Positions 50,901 to 61,637 of a stretch of DNA of 64,000 bases are shown piece by piece. The translations under genes were made by a program, and so were the position numbers. The DNA is from Anisakis pegreffii. Lineage: Eukaryota; Nematoda; Chromadorea; Rhabditida; Anisakidae. The stretch is taken from contig JAPYMA010001406.1 of assembly GCA_035041965.1 (NCBI GenBank), positions 185,249 to 249,248 on the forward strand, in the 5' to 3' direction. The notes under the pieces are model-generated. The model was not told the DNA's origin. It searched no databases and saw only the letters and a program-made list of their open reading frames with translations. The first letter of the stretch is position 1. Each line of letters starts with the position of its first letter.

Positions 50901-51892
50901 GAAGACAGCTGATAGCTTGGTTTGAAAGCAATTGAGGCGGGTTTTTTTGTTTGAGGCATAAGGATACAAGAAAGCAAAATGAACGACGGTTTATTGGTGA
51001 GATGATCTCAAGAGGATGGACTGATACCGAATGATTAAGAAAATTGGATGCACTTATGACGCTCTTCAAGCAAGAAAAACCTGCAAATTTTGACCAAAAA
51101 AGCAGGCAAAACGAGATGAGACGAGACGTGGTGAGCACGTTTCGTCTCATCTCGTTTTGGTTTTTTTTCCCCAGTGGAATGATAGGATCGAATAATAGAT
51201 GATCGAAGATGCTTGTTGGCTAATCACAAAATTGGTTTTCATTCTATGTAAGTCATAAATTGAATGTGTAATAAATAAATGAAATGCAATTTTCGCATGT
51301 ATTCAGATGAGAATTTGCAATTATTTGTTAACATCCTTCAGTTAGATGTGTCAGAAACATTCGCGTATTTCTTCTTAGAATAAAACTTCAAAGGCAATAG
51401 GAAAGTGTATTATGCATCCTTTCTTCGGGGTGGATATGGTGACAAGCTAATGCGAAGCATCACTATAAGAGTGTGCGCTGATTATTTTCACATATCTAAC
51501 TTTGTGTACGCATGGTAGTCGTATTCGTTTCATTTAAAAATAAGTGTACTTGTGGATCAACAAAAATTCGCCAGTTTCTAACCATTTATAACTGTCTTCA
51601 TAGAACAGGCATTATATTATGACCGTCTATAATCGTGCGCAAACCATAAAATCTAAATTCAAATCCCAAACGGAGTAAATTCTCATGCTGACCACTCACC
51701 AACTAATAGCACAAGTCATCATTGAACACGTCAATTATACATTGTTTCACGTTTACGTCATTATGTCACACAATCATATCATTCTTTCAAGCATTACATT
51801 GTACTAACCTTAGCTCGATCGAGTATTTTCAAGAGGCCAGTGCGTCCGCTTGGATCGATATCACCGTGAATATCTTGCACCAATCCGGCATA
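35808..51892 (-). CDS. ccm-2: CCM2/malcavernin homologue, 3' eight exons (5' end not found)
   Basis: Scaffold of the cerebral cavernous malformation complex, whose PTB domain in other animals binds KRIT1-type partners. Eight exons (51809-51892, 49556-49753, 48006-48155, 47336-47453, 45040-45091, 43838-43949, 40503-40644, 35808-35911) join in phase to 319 codons plus stop. The match to CCM2 is by order and motif: YAGLVQDI...DPSGRTGLLKILDRAK (early PTB), ELLLCAPIHSIASVGFVREE (PTB core), AAEKICNVLGQCFSQVYKEA (PTB C-helix), a serine-rich linker, then ELIKEYMSV-LTACLSTKEL...LYGPKR and a final helix-rich exon (harmonin-homology domain). Against human CCM2, as recalled, there is about 30 extra residues after the first exon and no long C-terminal tail. 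The N-terminal exon(s) should lie upstream of 51892, inside the inverted repeat or beyond it, and were not identified. Confidence 0.86.
35912..40502 (-). other. ccm-2 last intron (4.6 kb)
   Basis: AT-rich, with a TTTCA pentanucleotide repeat at 36221-36250. A plus-strand open frame at 39417-39722 has somewhat protein-like composition but no recognised domain. Nothing else was seen. Confidence 0.8.
36221..36250. repeat. TTTCA microsatellite
   Basis: About six pentanucleotide units (TTTCA, first one degenerate) inside the last ccm-2 intron. Confidence 0.85.
40503..40644 (-). CDS. ccm-2: ccm-2 exon (harmonin-homology domain core)
   Basis: 47 codons plus one base after TTTTTGCAG. It encodes LTACLSTKELAEYAALIVRW, then RDGSMPIVELAQKLSELYG and PKRIHLLT. 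The spacing of CLS..EL..YAALI..(W/Y)R.G.PI.EL...L..LYG..R..LL is that of the CCM2 C-terminal domain, the strongest single identifier of the family here. Confidence 0.92.
40645..43837 (-). other. ccm-2 intron (3.2 kb)
   Basis: AT-rich with no recognised gene. Short plus-strand frames at 41755-41973, 42306-42711 and 43501-43698 show no domain. Confidence 0.75.
43838..43949 (-). CDS. ccm-2: ccm-2 exon (serine-rich linker to harmonin-homology domain)
   Basis: After TTTCAG it encodes MTDSHPDLRQRPDSTSASRS and then ESADERMDELIKEYMSV. The end (ELIKEYM) matches the ELLQDYM-type start of the CCM2 C-terminal domain and joins in phase 0 to LTACLS. Confidence 0.9.
45040..45091 (-). CDS. ccm-2: ccm-2 short linker exon
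   Basis: 52 bp between TTTCAG and GTT|gtaagt. The phases on both sides force the frame reading CLTSSSASPITNSRPL, a serine-rich linker. A different frame in the same exon begins with an ATG and looks more protein-like (SNEFIGFAYNQQ), but it cannot be spliced to either neighbour. Confidence 0.78.
45092..47335 (-). other. ccm-2 intron (2.2 kb)
   Basis: AT-rich, with no recognised coding segment or RNA gene. A CAAA run (47121-47141) and a CTT run (47158-47178) lie near its upstream end. Confidence 0.75.
47121..47178. repeat. CAAA and CTT microsatellites
   Basis: About five CAAA units at 47121-47141 and seven CTT units at 47158-47178, both inside a ccm-2 intron about 160 bp from the donor of the PTB C-helix exon. 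Confidence 0.85.
47336..47453 (-). CDS. ccm-2: ccm-2 exon (PTB C-terminal helix)
   Basis: 39 codons plus one base. It encodes DAAEKICNVLGQCFSQVYKE and then AASNLELKSTPFSAFYKLF. The AAE.(I/L)C..LGQ.F..VY.E pattern is the last helix of the CCM2 PTB domain. The acceptor is the unusual TTGAAG. The donor TTCA|gtacat is preferred over a later GT because only it keeps the frame with the next exon. Confidence 0.87.
48006..48155 (-). CDS. ccm-2: ccm-2 exon (PTB core strands)
   Basis: 50 codons, phase 0 on both sides: EELLLCAPIHSIASVGFVRE, then ECENILPIKIGDISATNRDL and FDLAVVYCGTA. The L(R/C)(V/A)PIH.IA.V.(Y/F)VR(D/E) pattern is characteristic of the CCM2 PTB domain. The acceptor ATTTTGAG is atypical but phase-consistent. 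Confidence 0.9.
49556..49753 (-). CDS. ccm-2: ccm-2 exon (PTB, with an insertion)
   Basis: 66 codons, phase 0, from TTAACAG to GGG|gtaagt. It begins LADFITKTNQNHLKKGLLSE and ends FVADAVLRVDACSISVNAIS-NG, which lines up with the strand before the PIH motif. The middle, about 30 residues rich in lysine and leucine, has no counterpart in the human protein as I recall it. Confidence 0.85.
50235..50446. mobile_element. hAT-like non-autonomous transposon (MITE), 212 bp
   Basis: The ends are inverted repeats: CAGGGGTCCCCATACG at 50235 and, on the opposite strand from 50446, CAGTGGTCCCTACG. The CAGGGGTCCCC-type terminus is typical of hAT elements. The 8 bp flanking each side are TAGTAGAA (50227-50234) and TAGTAGTA (50447-50454), a near-perfect 8-bp target duplication, the hAT hallmark, within a TAG repeat that limits certainty. 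The interior is GC-richer and has no transposase. It lies at the exact outer edge of the detectable left arm. Confidence 0.65.
51107..51159. repeat. 24-bp hairpin, left arm copy
   Basis: Arms 51107-51130 and 51136-51159 pair over 24 bases with one mismatch around the loop GTGAG; the core is ACGAGATGAGACGA. An identical copy lies in the right palindrome arm at about 63285-63337. It lies in a ccm-2 intron. Confidence 0.65.
51809..51892 (-). CDS. ccm-2: ccm-2 exon (early PTB), left arm copy
   Basis: 28 codons, phase 0 on both sides: YAGLVQDIHGDIDPSGRTGL and then LKILDRAK. This matches YLGQL...L.PSSRTEIL..IDNAK of CCM2. The acceptor is GAATTGCAG and the donor AAG|gttagt. The exon sits inside the left arm of the giant inverted repeat, and the right arm carries an identical exon at 62560-62643. 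Confidence 0.9.
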
Positions 51893-52814
51893 CTGCAATT
51901 CGATTATTCAATTACGTCAACACATCCGTACATAACACAAAACCCGCTGAACGTAACCACCAGCTTTCAGCTAATTCACTGCTTTCACTTGAACGATAAT
52001 ATATTCACATTTTCAGACATTAAAAAACGAGTTGATATGAAAACGAAACGAAATTGCAACGAGAGACTATTTGAGTAATTAGCAAAGAATATGAAACGTG
52101 TAAATTTATGATTGCCATTGTTGATGTTGTTGTTGTGATTTGTAAACATACAACCGAAACGAGTTCATCAAATTTCAATTTATTGCAAAATAAATCGACA
52201 TTTCATTGCGCAAATCAACCATTCCGGCTTATATCTAATCATGTGTTCATGCTGTCGTGTTCGCATATGAATCGCTTCGCTTTGATTGTAGCGTTTCATG
52301 CTCATCGGACGGTTACAATTCCTTGTACCTAATAAATGAAGGCTTAGGCAATAGGGAAGAAATGATGAACCGAACTTCACAATGCTTTCATTGTTCAACT
52401 ACGAGTCGAACTCTTATCCGACTGTATTCTTCCTTTGCCATTTCATTTTATAGTCATGTCGATTACAAAAATCGTTGCTCACTTCAAAATTGAGAAGTAT
52501 TTGGAGAATGATTCAACTTGCATGCTTACCACATTATAACATCACCCACTACATCATCATGCTACCGAAAGGAAGCAATCATCCAATGTGTTCCGTGCGT
52601 ATAGCGATGATGAGTTTACAACAACAATGTTCCAATTTGTTTACGAGCATTGCTTTAGCATTCAAATTACTTCGATAGCGAGTGTAGGAAAAAAACGTTT
52701 AAGCAAAATACGGAAATACTTCATCAACTTGTGAACATTTGCAGTAATTGATGCGCAATTTAGCAAATTCCATAAAAGTCCAACTGCCTGCCTCTCAGTG
52801 AGTGTATCCTCTCA

Positions 52815-53150
52815 TCAGGGAATTTTATAGTGAATGGATATATTTTTGAAGTTTACGACAACGGTTAGTGGGTGAGATGATAACTTGAACGCAATATGGA
52901 TGCCGCAAATGGAGCTTTTAATGAAGATGTCTTTTCCGTTCACCATGCAGATGATCAGTCTATTTTTCGCGTGACCAATTAAATACATCATCATATTACT
53001 GAAAATAACGATTCTAGAACGTTCAGAGAAATATCGAAATGACTGATACAATTCTTCACAATGTTTCTTCTTGTTTGTGATGCCATAAAAAGCTATTGGC
53101 TGTTTCCAATGGATACGAATGAATAGGTTGATGAAAGCTTCCTTTCTTTT
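52815..53150 (-). other. Mirrored 111-codon open frame, left copy
   Basis: Open from 53150 to TGA 52815-52817 on the minus strand, including SRIVIFSNMMMYLIGHAKNR and LIICMVNGKDIFIKSSICG. It is mirrored at 61302-61637. Both substitutions that fall in it between the arms change the residue (L/F and Y/H), which argues against strong constraint. No family was recognised. Confidence 0.2.
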
Positions 53151-55284
53151 TCAATGTCTAGAGGTGGACAGATAGACCAGAAGGAAGTCTTTCGCAAAAT
53201 TTATTCCGACTCATTAGCATTTCATAAAATTCATCGAAAATCTTAGCATAAATATTGAAACGCTTTTTTAGCATTAGCATAAAAACTCACACGCTATGAT
53301 ATTGAAACGCTTTTTGAATTTACACATGACCGATGTAGACCTCAATTGAAGGCATTCTCTGATTAACATTCGGCTGCTAACAGAGCGCTGTCCGCATTTT
53401 TTTTCATTTCAGGCCAACAACATCAACTAGTGTTACTTCTAAGAAATTCTGCAGAATCGAAATTCAGCGATTCGAAATCTCACTAATGAGTGGAATGTGA
53501 AAAATTCATGAAAATTCGCAAATAAGCTCGTTTAACGGCGACGAATGAAGTTTTTCGAGTACTTCAACGATTGTCAGCCAATTATATGTTGGTTATAAAC
53601 ATTTGATAAAGCCACTAAAATATCCGATTCTTAAGAGATCGTTGCATGCTATGATACGTGCAATGAACAATGAATGTGAGTAAAAAGAAATTCCGTTCAT
53701 TCCAAAACATTTCAGAACATTATTTATTGTTCGTCAACGGAAGGAAGACATAGCAACGTTAGAAACAAAAACAGATGAGCATAATGAATAATTGGTGAAT
53801 GACTGACGGATATTCACCACTAAAATAAGTGTATTCCCTAAATCCTAAATTATTCATAATTCCACGAATCCATTCCGTATTTGCATTCACTCATAAATTA
53901 CTCATTTGAGTATCACTCATAAATTCAAGCACATCGTATAATTTCAGCAATTCTATCTTCTCAAAAACCTCCACTACCCTAACTAACATACGTTTGGTTT
54001 TCATTTGTAGGCATGAATGAGTGATGTTGACAGTACTGGCCACTGAAGGGTTGATGAGAGTATAAGAGTGGTGAACAATCTCTGTGATCATACTATGTGC
54101 TATAGTAATGATAAGAATGCACTAAAAATTGATAAACGTTTTTGCTGCTTGAACACGGAACAACATCAAAACAATAACACCAGCAACGATCTTCCTTAAA
54201 ACACATCGAATAGCTGAATATTAATGTGAAAAGTTACTTCTGAAAAGCAACTTCAATGAACCACCACAGCGATGTGGGCAATAATCGAAACTGCTTCATG
54301 GTCAGTCAATCGAACCAGTTCATAATGCATCATCGTTGAAAACAGAAATTATCTCATTCATCCACAGCAATAATCCAATAGCTATCCCCAATAAACTGCA
54401 AAACCCGGCCCTACCAAACTGCAGAAACTTTGAACATTACAAAAATAACCTACAAATACGACGAAAATATCTTTGCATCAAGTTGCGAAATTCAAGTTTA
54501 AACTTCTCATTCATTCAGTCTTATCACCACCCATCCAACAATACAAACGACTATTTCTCAGCAAATCACCGAATAACTCGTCTCTCTTTGACGTAACGGC
54601 ATTCATTGCGTAAACGTAACACCTTTGAGAGTTGATATTTCTTAGGCTTAAAAGCTTCGGCACGCACAACAATCAATGAATGTAACCAATATAATGAGGT
54701 GTAGAAGTGAACACAAGAATATGAAATTGATGAAACCGTCTGAAGACGACGTCAATAAAGTCACATTGTGGAAAATGACGAGTGTGCATGAGATTAGTTC
54801 CATATCACGCAGTGCAAATTCAATGGGTAATTGCTCAATTTCTCAGCTTCAACGTGAGTCCTATTGAAGTCATAGTGAGTCAGTTGAATTTATGAATGTC
54901 GACTGATAATAATTCATTCAGTTCACACGTACAAATTGAGTTTAGAACGATTGATTCAACGATCAATACGGCAATATTATGCACAATACAGTAGGCAATG
55001 GTCAAAAAGCTTATTAAGCAATTATTTAATTCGCTACAAAAGTAACGATCATTTTCTAGACGTCAACAATAACCAACTTGTGATCGTATGTTTTAGATAA
55101 GGCAATTGCATACCATCAAAACATCACCGGACCATTACGTGAATATTATATTGAATGAGTAACTGAAAACAGCGATGTTATGGCACTCCTACTGATCATC
55201 ATATTTGCCTGTTTACTATTCGTATGGTCTGATGATAAACATAAACACTCTCATCATAACTGTTCACGTTATCATTATCATTGC

Positions 55285-55480
55285 CACTGATAGTGGACGA
55301 GACGCACTGCTTCGAGAACGGTACAGCTGATATCGAGAGTCAACCCGCGAGAGCGTTACATCCACCACCCTCAGTATCCGCTGAGTGGTGCCAGGCAGGC
55401 ACTAATGAAATGACCGCAGTGAACCTGTTCGCCCTAACCACACCACGCCTAACAATAAGTACAATTCGAACTTATCGCAT
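55285..55480. other. GC-rich block, left arm copy
   Basis: Markedly GC-richer than the rest of the arm and identical in the right arm (about 58971-59166). Several frames are open, including minus RILRVVDVTLSRVDSRYQLY after a CACTCAG acceptor-like site, and plus DETHCFENGTADIESQPARA. It lies about 3.4 kb upstream of the ccm-2 exon and is the best candidate region in the arm for a missing 5' exon or promoter, but no frame matches CCM2 convincingly. Confidence 0.3.
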
Positions 55481-57167
55481 TCAACGAGTTCTCTTGCAAT
55501 TCATTTGTTAAACCGAGTTATCGATAGAGTCAACGACGTTTTTCCATGGCAATTAAAGCCACGATATTGCCAAAAAAAACGCTGATAAAAAGCTGAGAAA
55601 ATCTGAACGTTAACTGAATGGACGAGATGACATGAGCACAGCGTTAAATTCACAGAATGAGACGTTTAAGGCAAGCAAGGAATTCGAGCGTATTGTTGAG
55701 TGCATTTCGTTAGAGACGATTAGAGATGGGATAAGATGGATGAGAATGAGGATATATATGTACGGCATGAGTTCATCTGAAGGCAGTGTGGATGGATATG
55801 GGATAAGAATGATGTTACGTAAGTTATATTGTCGAGTAAGTTGGGGGCAGCGCTGGGCTGAGATGAGATGCAATGCGATGTGATGCGATGATAGTAATCG
55901 ATAGAGGATTGCGAGGTTATTCTCAAGCATCATCTCACTTATTGTGAATCGGTTTTTGCTGTTTTTAGTTATGTTGGTATTGTGAATTGATGGGTTGATG
56001 AAGCAGACAGATCGTGCGATCGCTCTAGGGAAACTACAAAACAAGAATGTGCACACATGGCAGTATGTAATAACCATTCAACAATCAAACGAACTGATTC
56101 AAGAAGTGATATTGATATAATAGTACGTTTAGAATGAATAACAAGAGCATAAATATTGGGAGTGTTAGGTGCTTATTTATCGAGTGATAAATATTGCTTG
56201 TTCTATTGTTGCAAGAGATGCGATGAAGAAACGCAGTTGAAAACAAAAATTTACAATCAGATGATTGCGACTGAAGAACTGTGACTTGAGAAGCATTAGT
56301 GTGTTTTTATTTTGCTGTTTAGGCAGTGTTATGAGCTGCGAAATGTGTTGACACAACGCAAATACACATGAATCGATCGGTGATTTGTTTATTCTTCCGA
56401 CTTTAATGTTTTTCTCAATTAGACACACCAACAAAAAAACACTCATCTTTCTTCACCATGAGATGTTCAAGAAAACAGAAAATACTTGAAAATGAAAAAA
56501 CTGAGCGATATTTCCGCAGCATAGCACAAAAAACGATTGTTTCCGGAAAAGAGATCTTCTGTCTAGCCGTGCTCTGTTTATGATAGTTGAATTTAAGTTG
56601 AGAGTACATTTAATAAGAAAAATAACACAACAACACATCCGGTGAATAAATGGGGCAAAAAATTCATTTGTATTGGGTGAAACAGGAACCATTGAAACGA
56701 CGAGAAAAGCAACTGGACCAATTCAGCCATTTCCAGGGTATTCATGTGCAAATGGCTGTATATTTATCGCTTCCTCAGCACCCATTAGAAATTTCTCGCA
56801 AGTTCTGTCGATTCTGTTCAGTCAGGTGAACACGTAAAGATCAAGTGAAAAGCGATCCGTGCAAGACGATCATCCAACTGAAGGCAACTTTTCAGTGCCG
56901 AAAAATATATCACACATTCAAACGTTTCAATTAACAAGCAACAATCACCTATTTGCATTAACCACCTATTTTAAGCCATCTCACTGCTTTGCTTCTGATA
57001 TTGGCGTAGCAGAGTGATCATTTATGTGCGGAAATGTCGGCTAGCGATTCATCAAATTTGATTTCCTCAGACGTCTGAACCAACAACTTCGGCAAACAAT
57101 CACTTGATAGAGCAGTTTATGCAGCACAAACTTGGAGCGTCTCACAAGTTAACTCATAACATTTGAC

Positions 57168-57283
57168 ACAAACAATCGTCTATCAAGTGGAGCAGTGATT
57201 CGTTGCTCTCGACTAAACACTAATGAGCGTTGCTTCTTGGCAATTTACGATGAAGAAATGAACACGCTGCGACAAAATATGCC
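57168..57283. other. Asymmetric spacer of the inverted repeat (116 bp)
   Basis: Unique sequence between the arms, not self-complementary overall. It begins with CAAACAATC at 57169-57177, also present in the left arm at 57093-57101, followed by CTATCAAGT, the reverse complement of the arm segment ACTTGATAG at 57102-57110, then AGCAGT as in the arm. I saw no adapter-like low-complexity sequence. Confidence 0.95.
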
Positions 57284-58970
57284 GTCAAATGTTATGAGTT
57301 AACTTGTGAGACGCTCCAAGTTTGTGCTGCATAAACTGCTCTATCAAGTGATTGTTTGCCGAAGTTGTTGGTTCAGACGTCTGAGGAAATCAAATTTGAT
57401 GAATCGCTAGCCGACATTTCCGCACATAAATGATCACTCTGCTACGCCAATATCAGAAGCAAAGCAGTGAGATGGCTTAAAATAGGTGGTTAATGCAAAT
57501 AGGTGATTGTTGCTTGTTAATTGAAACGTTTGAATGTGTGATATATTTTTCGGCACTGAAAAGTTGCCTTCAGTTGGATGATCGTCTTGCACGGATCGCT
57601 TTTCACTTGATCTTTACGTGTTCACCTGACTGAACAGAATCGACAGAACTTGCGAGAAATTTCTAATGGGTGCTGAGGAAGCGATAAATATACAGCCATT
57701 TGCACATGAATACCCTGGAAATGGCTGAATTGGTCCAGTTGCTTTTCTCGTCGTTTCAATGGTTCCTGTTTCACCCAATACAAATGAATTTTTTGCCCCA
57801 TTTATTCACCGGATGTGTTGTTGTGTTATTTTTCTTATTAAATGTACTCTCAACTTAAATTCAACTATCATAAACAGAGCACGGCTAGACAGAAGATCTC
57901 TTTTCCGGAAACAATCGTTTTTTGTGCTATGCTGCGGAAATATCGCTCAGTTTTTTCATTTTCAAGTATTTTCTGTTTTCTTGAACATCTCATGGTGAAG
58001 AAAGATGAGTGTTTTTTTGTTGGTGTGTCTAATTGAGAAAAACATTAAAGTCGGAAGAATAAACAAATCACCGATCGATTCATGTGTATTTGCGTTGTGT
58101 CAACACATTTCGCAGCTCATAACACTGCCTAAACAGCAAAATAAAAACACACTAATGCTTCTCAAGTCACAGTTCTTCAGTCGCAATCATCTGATTGTAA
58201 ATTTTTGTTTTCAACTGCGTTTCTTCATCGCATCTCTTGCAACAATAGAACAAGCAATATTTATCACTCGATAAATAAGCACCTAACACTCCCAATATTT
58301 ATGCTCTTGTTATTCATTCTAAACGTACTATTATATCAATATCACTTCTTGAATCAGTTCGTTTGATTGTTGAATGGTTATTACATACTGCCATGTGTGC
58401 ACATTCTTGTTTTGTAGTTTCCCTAGAGCGATCGCACGATCTGTCTGCTTCATCAACCCATCAATTCACAATACCAACATAACTAAAAACAGCAAAAACC
58501 GATTCACAATAAGTGAGATGATGCTTGAGAATAACCTCGCAATCCTCTATCGATTACTATCATCGCATCACATCGCATTGCATCTCATCTCAGCCCAGCG
58601 CTGCCCCCAACTTACTCGACAATATAACTTACGTAACATCATTCTTATCCCATATCCATCCACACTGCCTTCAGATGAACTCATGCCGTACATATATATC
58701 CTCATTCTCATCCATCTTATCCCATCTCTAATCGTCTCTAACGAAATGCACTCAACAATACGCTCGAATTCCTTGCTTGCCTTAAACGTCTCATTCTGTG
58801 AATTTAACGCTGTGCTCATGTCATCTCGTCCATTCAGTTAACGTTCAGATTTTCTCAGCTTTTTATCAGCGTTTTTTTTGGCAATATCGTGGCTTTAATT
58901 GCCATGGAAAAACGTCGTTGACTCTATCGATAACTCGGTTTAACAAATGAATTGCAAGAGAACTCGTTGA

Positions 58971-59166
58971 ATGCGATAAGTTCGAATTGTACTTATTGTT
59001 AGGCGTGGTGTGGTTAGGGCGAACAGGTTCACTGCGGTCATTTCATTAGTGCCTGCCTGGCACCACTCAGCGGATACTGAGGGTGGTGGATGTAACGCTC
59101 TCGCGGGTTGACTCTCGATATCAGCTGTACCGTTCTCGAAGCAGTGCGTCTCGTCCACTATCAGTG
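58971..59166. other. GC-rich block, right arm copy
   Basis: Exact mirror of 55285-55480. In this orientation the acceptor-like CACTCAG and the frame RILRVVDVTLSRVDS lie on the plus strand, the same strand as the ccm-2 exon copy downstream. Confidence 0.3.
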
Positions 59167-61301
59167 GCAATGATAATGATAACGTGAACAGTTATGATGA
59201 GAGTGTTTATGTTTATCATCAGACCATACGAATAGTAAACAGGCAAATATGATGATCAGTAGGAGTGCCATAACATCGCTGTTTTCAGTTACTCATTCAA
59301 TATAATATTCACGTAATGGTCCGGTGATGTTTTGATGGTATGCAATTGCCTTATCTAAAACATACGATCACAAGTTGGTTATTGTTGACGTCTAGAAAAT
59401 GATCGTTACTTTTGTAGCGAATTAAATAATTGCTTAATAAGCTTTTTGACCATTGCCTACTGTATTGTGCATAATATTGCCGTATTGATCGTTGAATCAA
59501 TCGTTCTAAACTCAATTTGTACGTGTGAACTGAATGAATTATTATCAGTCGACATTCATAAATTCAACTGACTCACTATGACTTCAATAGGACTCACGTT
59601 GAAGCTGAGAAATTGAGCAATTACCCATTGAATTTGCACTGCGTGATATGGAACTAATCTCATGCACACTCGTCATTTTCCACAATGTGACTTTATTGAC
59701 GTCGTCTTCAGACGGTTTCATCAATTTCATATTCTTGTGTTCACTTCTACACCTCATTATATTGGTTACATTCATTGATTGTTGTGCGTGCCGAAGCTTT
59801 TAAGCCTAAGAAATATCAACTCTCAAAGGTGTTACGTTTACGCAATGAATGCCGTTACGTCAAAGAGAGACGAGTTATTCGGTGATTTGCTGAGAAATAG
59901 TCGTTTGTATTGTTGGATGGGTGGTGATAAGACTGAATGAATGAGAAGTTTAAACTTGAATTTCGCAACTTGATGCAAAGATATTTTCGTCGTATTTGTA
60001 GGTTATTTTTGTAATGTTCAAAGTTTCTGCAGTTTGGTAGGGCCGGGTTTTGCAGTTTATTGGGGATAGCTATTGGATTATTGCTGTGGATGAATGAGAT
60101 AATTTCTGTTTTCAACGATGATGCATTATGAACTGGTTCGATTGACTGACCATGAAGCAGTTTCGATTATTGCCCACATCGCTGTGGTGGTTCATTGAAG
60201 TTGCTTTTCAGAAGTAACTTTTCACATTAATATTCAGCTATTCGATGTGTTTTAAGGAAGATCGTTGCTGGTGTTATTGTTTTGATGTTGTTCCGTGTTC
60301 AAGCAGCAAAAACGTTTATCAATTTTTAGTGCATTCTTATCATTACTATAGCACATAGTATGATCACAGAGATTGTTCACCACTCTTATACTCTCATCAA
60401 CCCTTCAGTGGCCAGTACTGTCAACATCACTCATTCATGCCTACAAATGAAAACCAAACGTATGTTAGTTAGGGTAGTGGAGGTTTTTGAGAAGATAGAA
60501 TTGCTGAAATTATACGATGTGCTTGAATTTATGAGTGATACTCAAATGAGTAATTTATGAGTGAATGCAAATACGGAATGGATTCGTGGAATTATGAATA
60601 ATTTAGGATTTAGGGAATACACTTATTTTAGTGGTGAATATCCGTCAGTCATTCACCAATTATTCATTATGCTCATCTGTTTTTGTTTCTAACGTTGCTA
60701 TGTCTTCCTTCCGTTGACGAACAATAAATAATGTTCTGAAATGTTTTGGAATGAACGGAATTTCTTTTTACTCACATTCATTGTTCATTGCACGTATCAT
60801 AGCATGCAACGATCTCTTAAGAATCGGATATTTTAGTGGCTTTATCAAATGTTTATAACCAACACATAATTGGCTGACAATCGTTGAAGTACTCGAAAAA
60901 CTTCATTCGTCGCCGTTAAACGAGCTTATTTGCGAATTTTCATGAATTTTTCACATTCCACTCATTAGTGAGATTTCGAATCGCTGAATTTCGATTCTGC
61001 AGAATTTCTTAGAAGTAACACTAGTTGATGTTGTTGGCCTGAAATGAAAAAGAAATGCGGACAGCGCTCTGTTAGCAGCCGAATGTTAATCAGAGAATGC
61101 CCTCAATTGAGGTCTACATCGGTCATGTGTAAATTCAAAAAGCGTTTCAATATCATAGCGTGTGAGTTTTTATGCTAATGCTAAAAAAGCGTTTCAATAT
61201 TTATGCTAAGATTTTCGATGAATTTTATGAAATGCTAATGAGTCGGAATAAATTTTGCGAAAGACTTCCTTCTGGTCTATCTGTCCACCTCTAGACATTG
61301 A

Positions 61302-61637
61302 AAAAGAAAGGAAGCTTTCATCAACCTATTCATTCGTATCCATTGGAAACAGCCAATAGCTTTTTATGGCATCACAAACAAGAAGAAACATTGTGAAGAA
61401 TTCTATCAGTCATTTCGATATTTCTCTGAACGTTCTAGAATCGTTATTTTCAGTAATATGATGATGTATTTAATTGGTCACGCGAAAAATAGACTGATCA
61501 TCTGCATGGTGAACGGAAAAGACATCTTCATTAAAAGCTCCATTTGCGGCATCCATATTGCGTTCAAGTTATCATCTCACCCACTAACCGTTGTCGTAAA
61601 CTTCAAAAATATATCCATTCACCATAAAATTCCCTGA
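61302..61637 (+). other. Mirrored 111-codon open frame, right copy
   Basis: Right-arm counterpart of 52815-53150, open from just after a TGA at 61299-61301 to TGA 61635-61637. It lies about 0.9 kb upstream of the ccm-2 exon on the same strand. It has no good ATG at its 5' end, so it would have to be an exon. Confidence 0.2.

Larger units (their letters stand above)
49754..51808 (-). other. ccm-2 intron containing the outer end of the inverted repeat
   Basis: Holds a hAT-like non-autonomous element (50235-50446), the outer end of the left palindrome arm from 50446 and a hairpin at 51107-51159. No coding segment was recognised apart from frames mirrored in the right arm. Confidence 0.75.
50446..57167. 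repeat. Giant inverted repeat, left arm (6,722 bp)
   Basis: Reverse-complementary to 57284-63998. Equivalent positions sum to 114451 near the axis, 114452 from about 53.4 to 51.36 kb and 114444 further out, so only two length differences were found. The inner 3.58 kb (53587-57167) appears identical to the other arm. Between 51344 and 53586 at least ten substitutions, a T-tract change with a 1-base indel (about 53397-53404) and an 8-base deletion (51344-51351 absent on the right) were found. It contains the ccm-2 exon 51809-51892 and otherwise mostly non-coding sequence. Confidence 0.98.
51893..57167. other. Left-arm interior between the ccm-2 exon and the axis
   Basis: 5.3 kb in which no exon of ccm-2 or other recognised gene was found. 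It holds the mirrored open frame 52815-53150 and the GC-rich block 55285-55480. The 155-codon frame 55610-56077 (minus) has no recognised domain and is mirrored at 58374-58841. Confidence 0.6.

Noticed and set aside
55610..56077. 155-codon minus-strand ORF mirrored at 58374-58841
   Set aside because: Identical in both arms only because the arms are identical there. The tandem ATGAGATGAG-type repeats keep frames open and no domain is visible.
57168..57283. Spacer as an unremoved sequencing hairpin adapter
   Set aside because: It is longer than usual adapters, of mixed composition, and shares motifs with the arm itself. This cannot be excluded without the reads.
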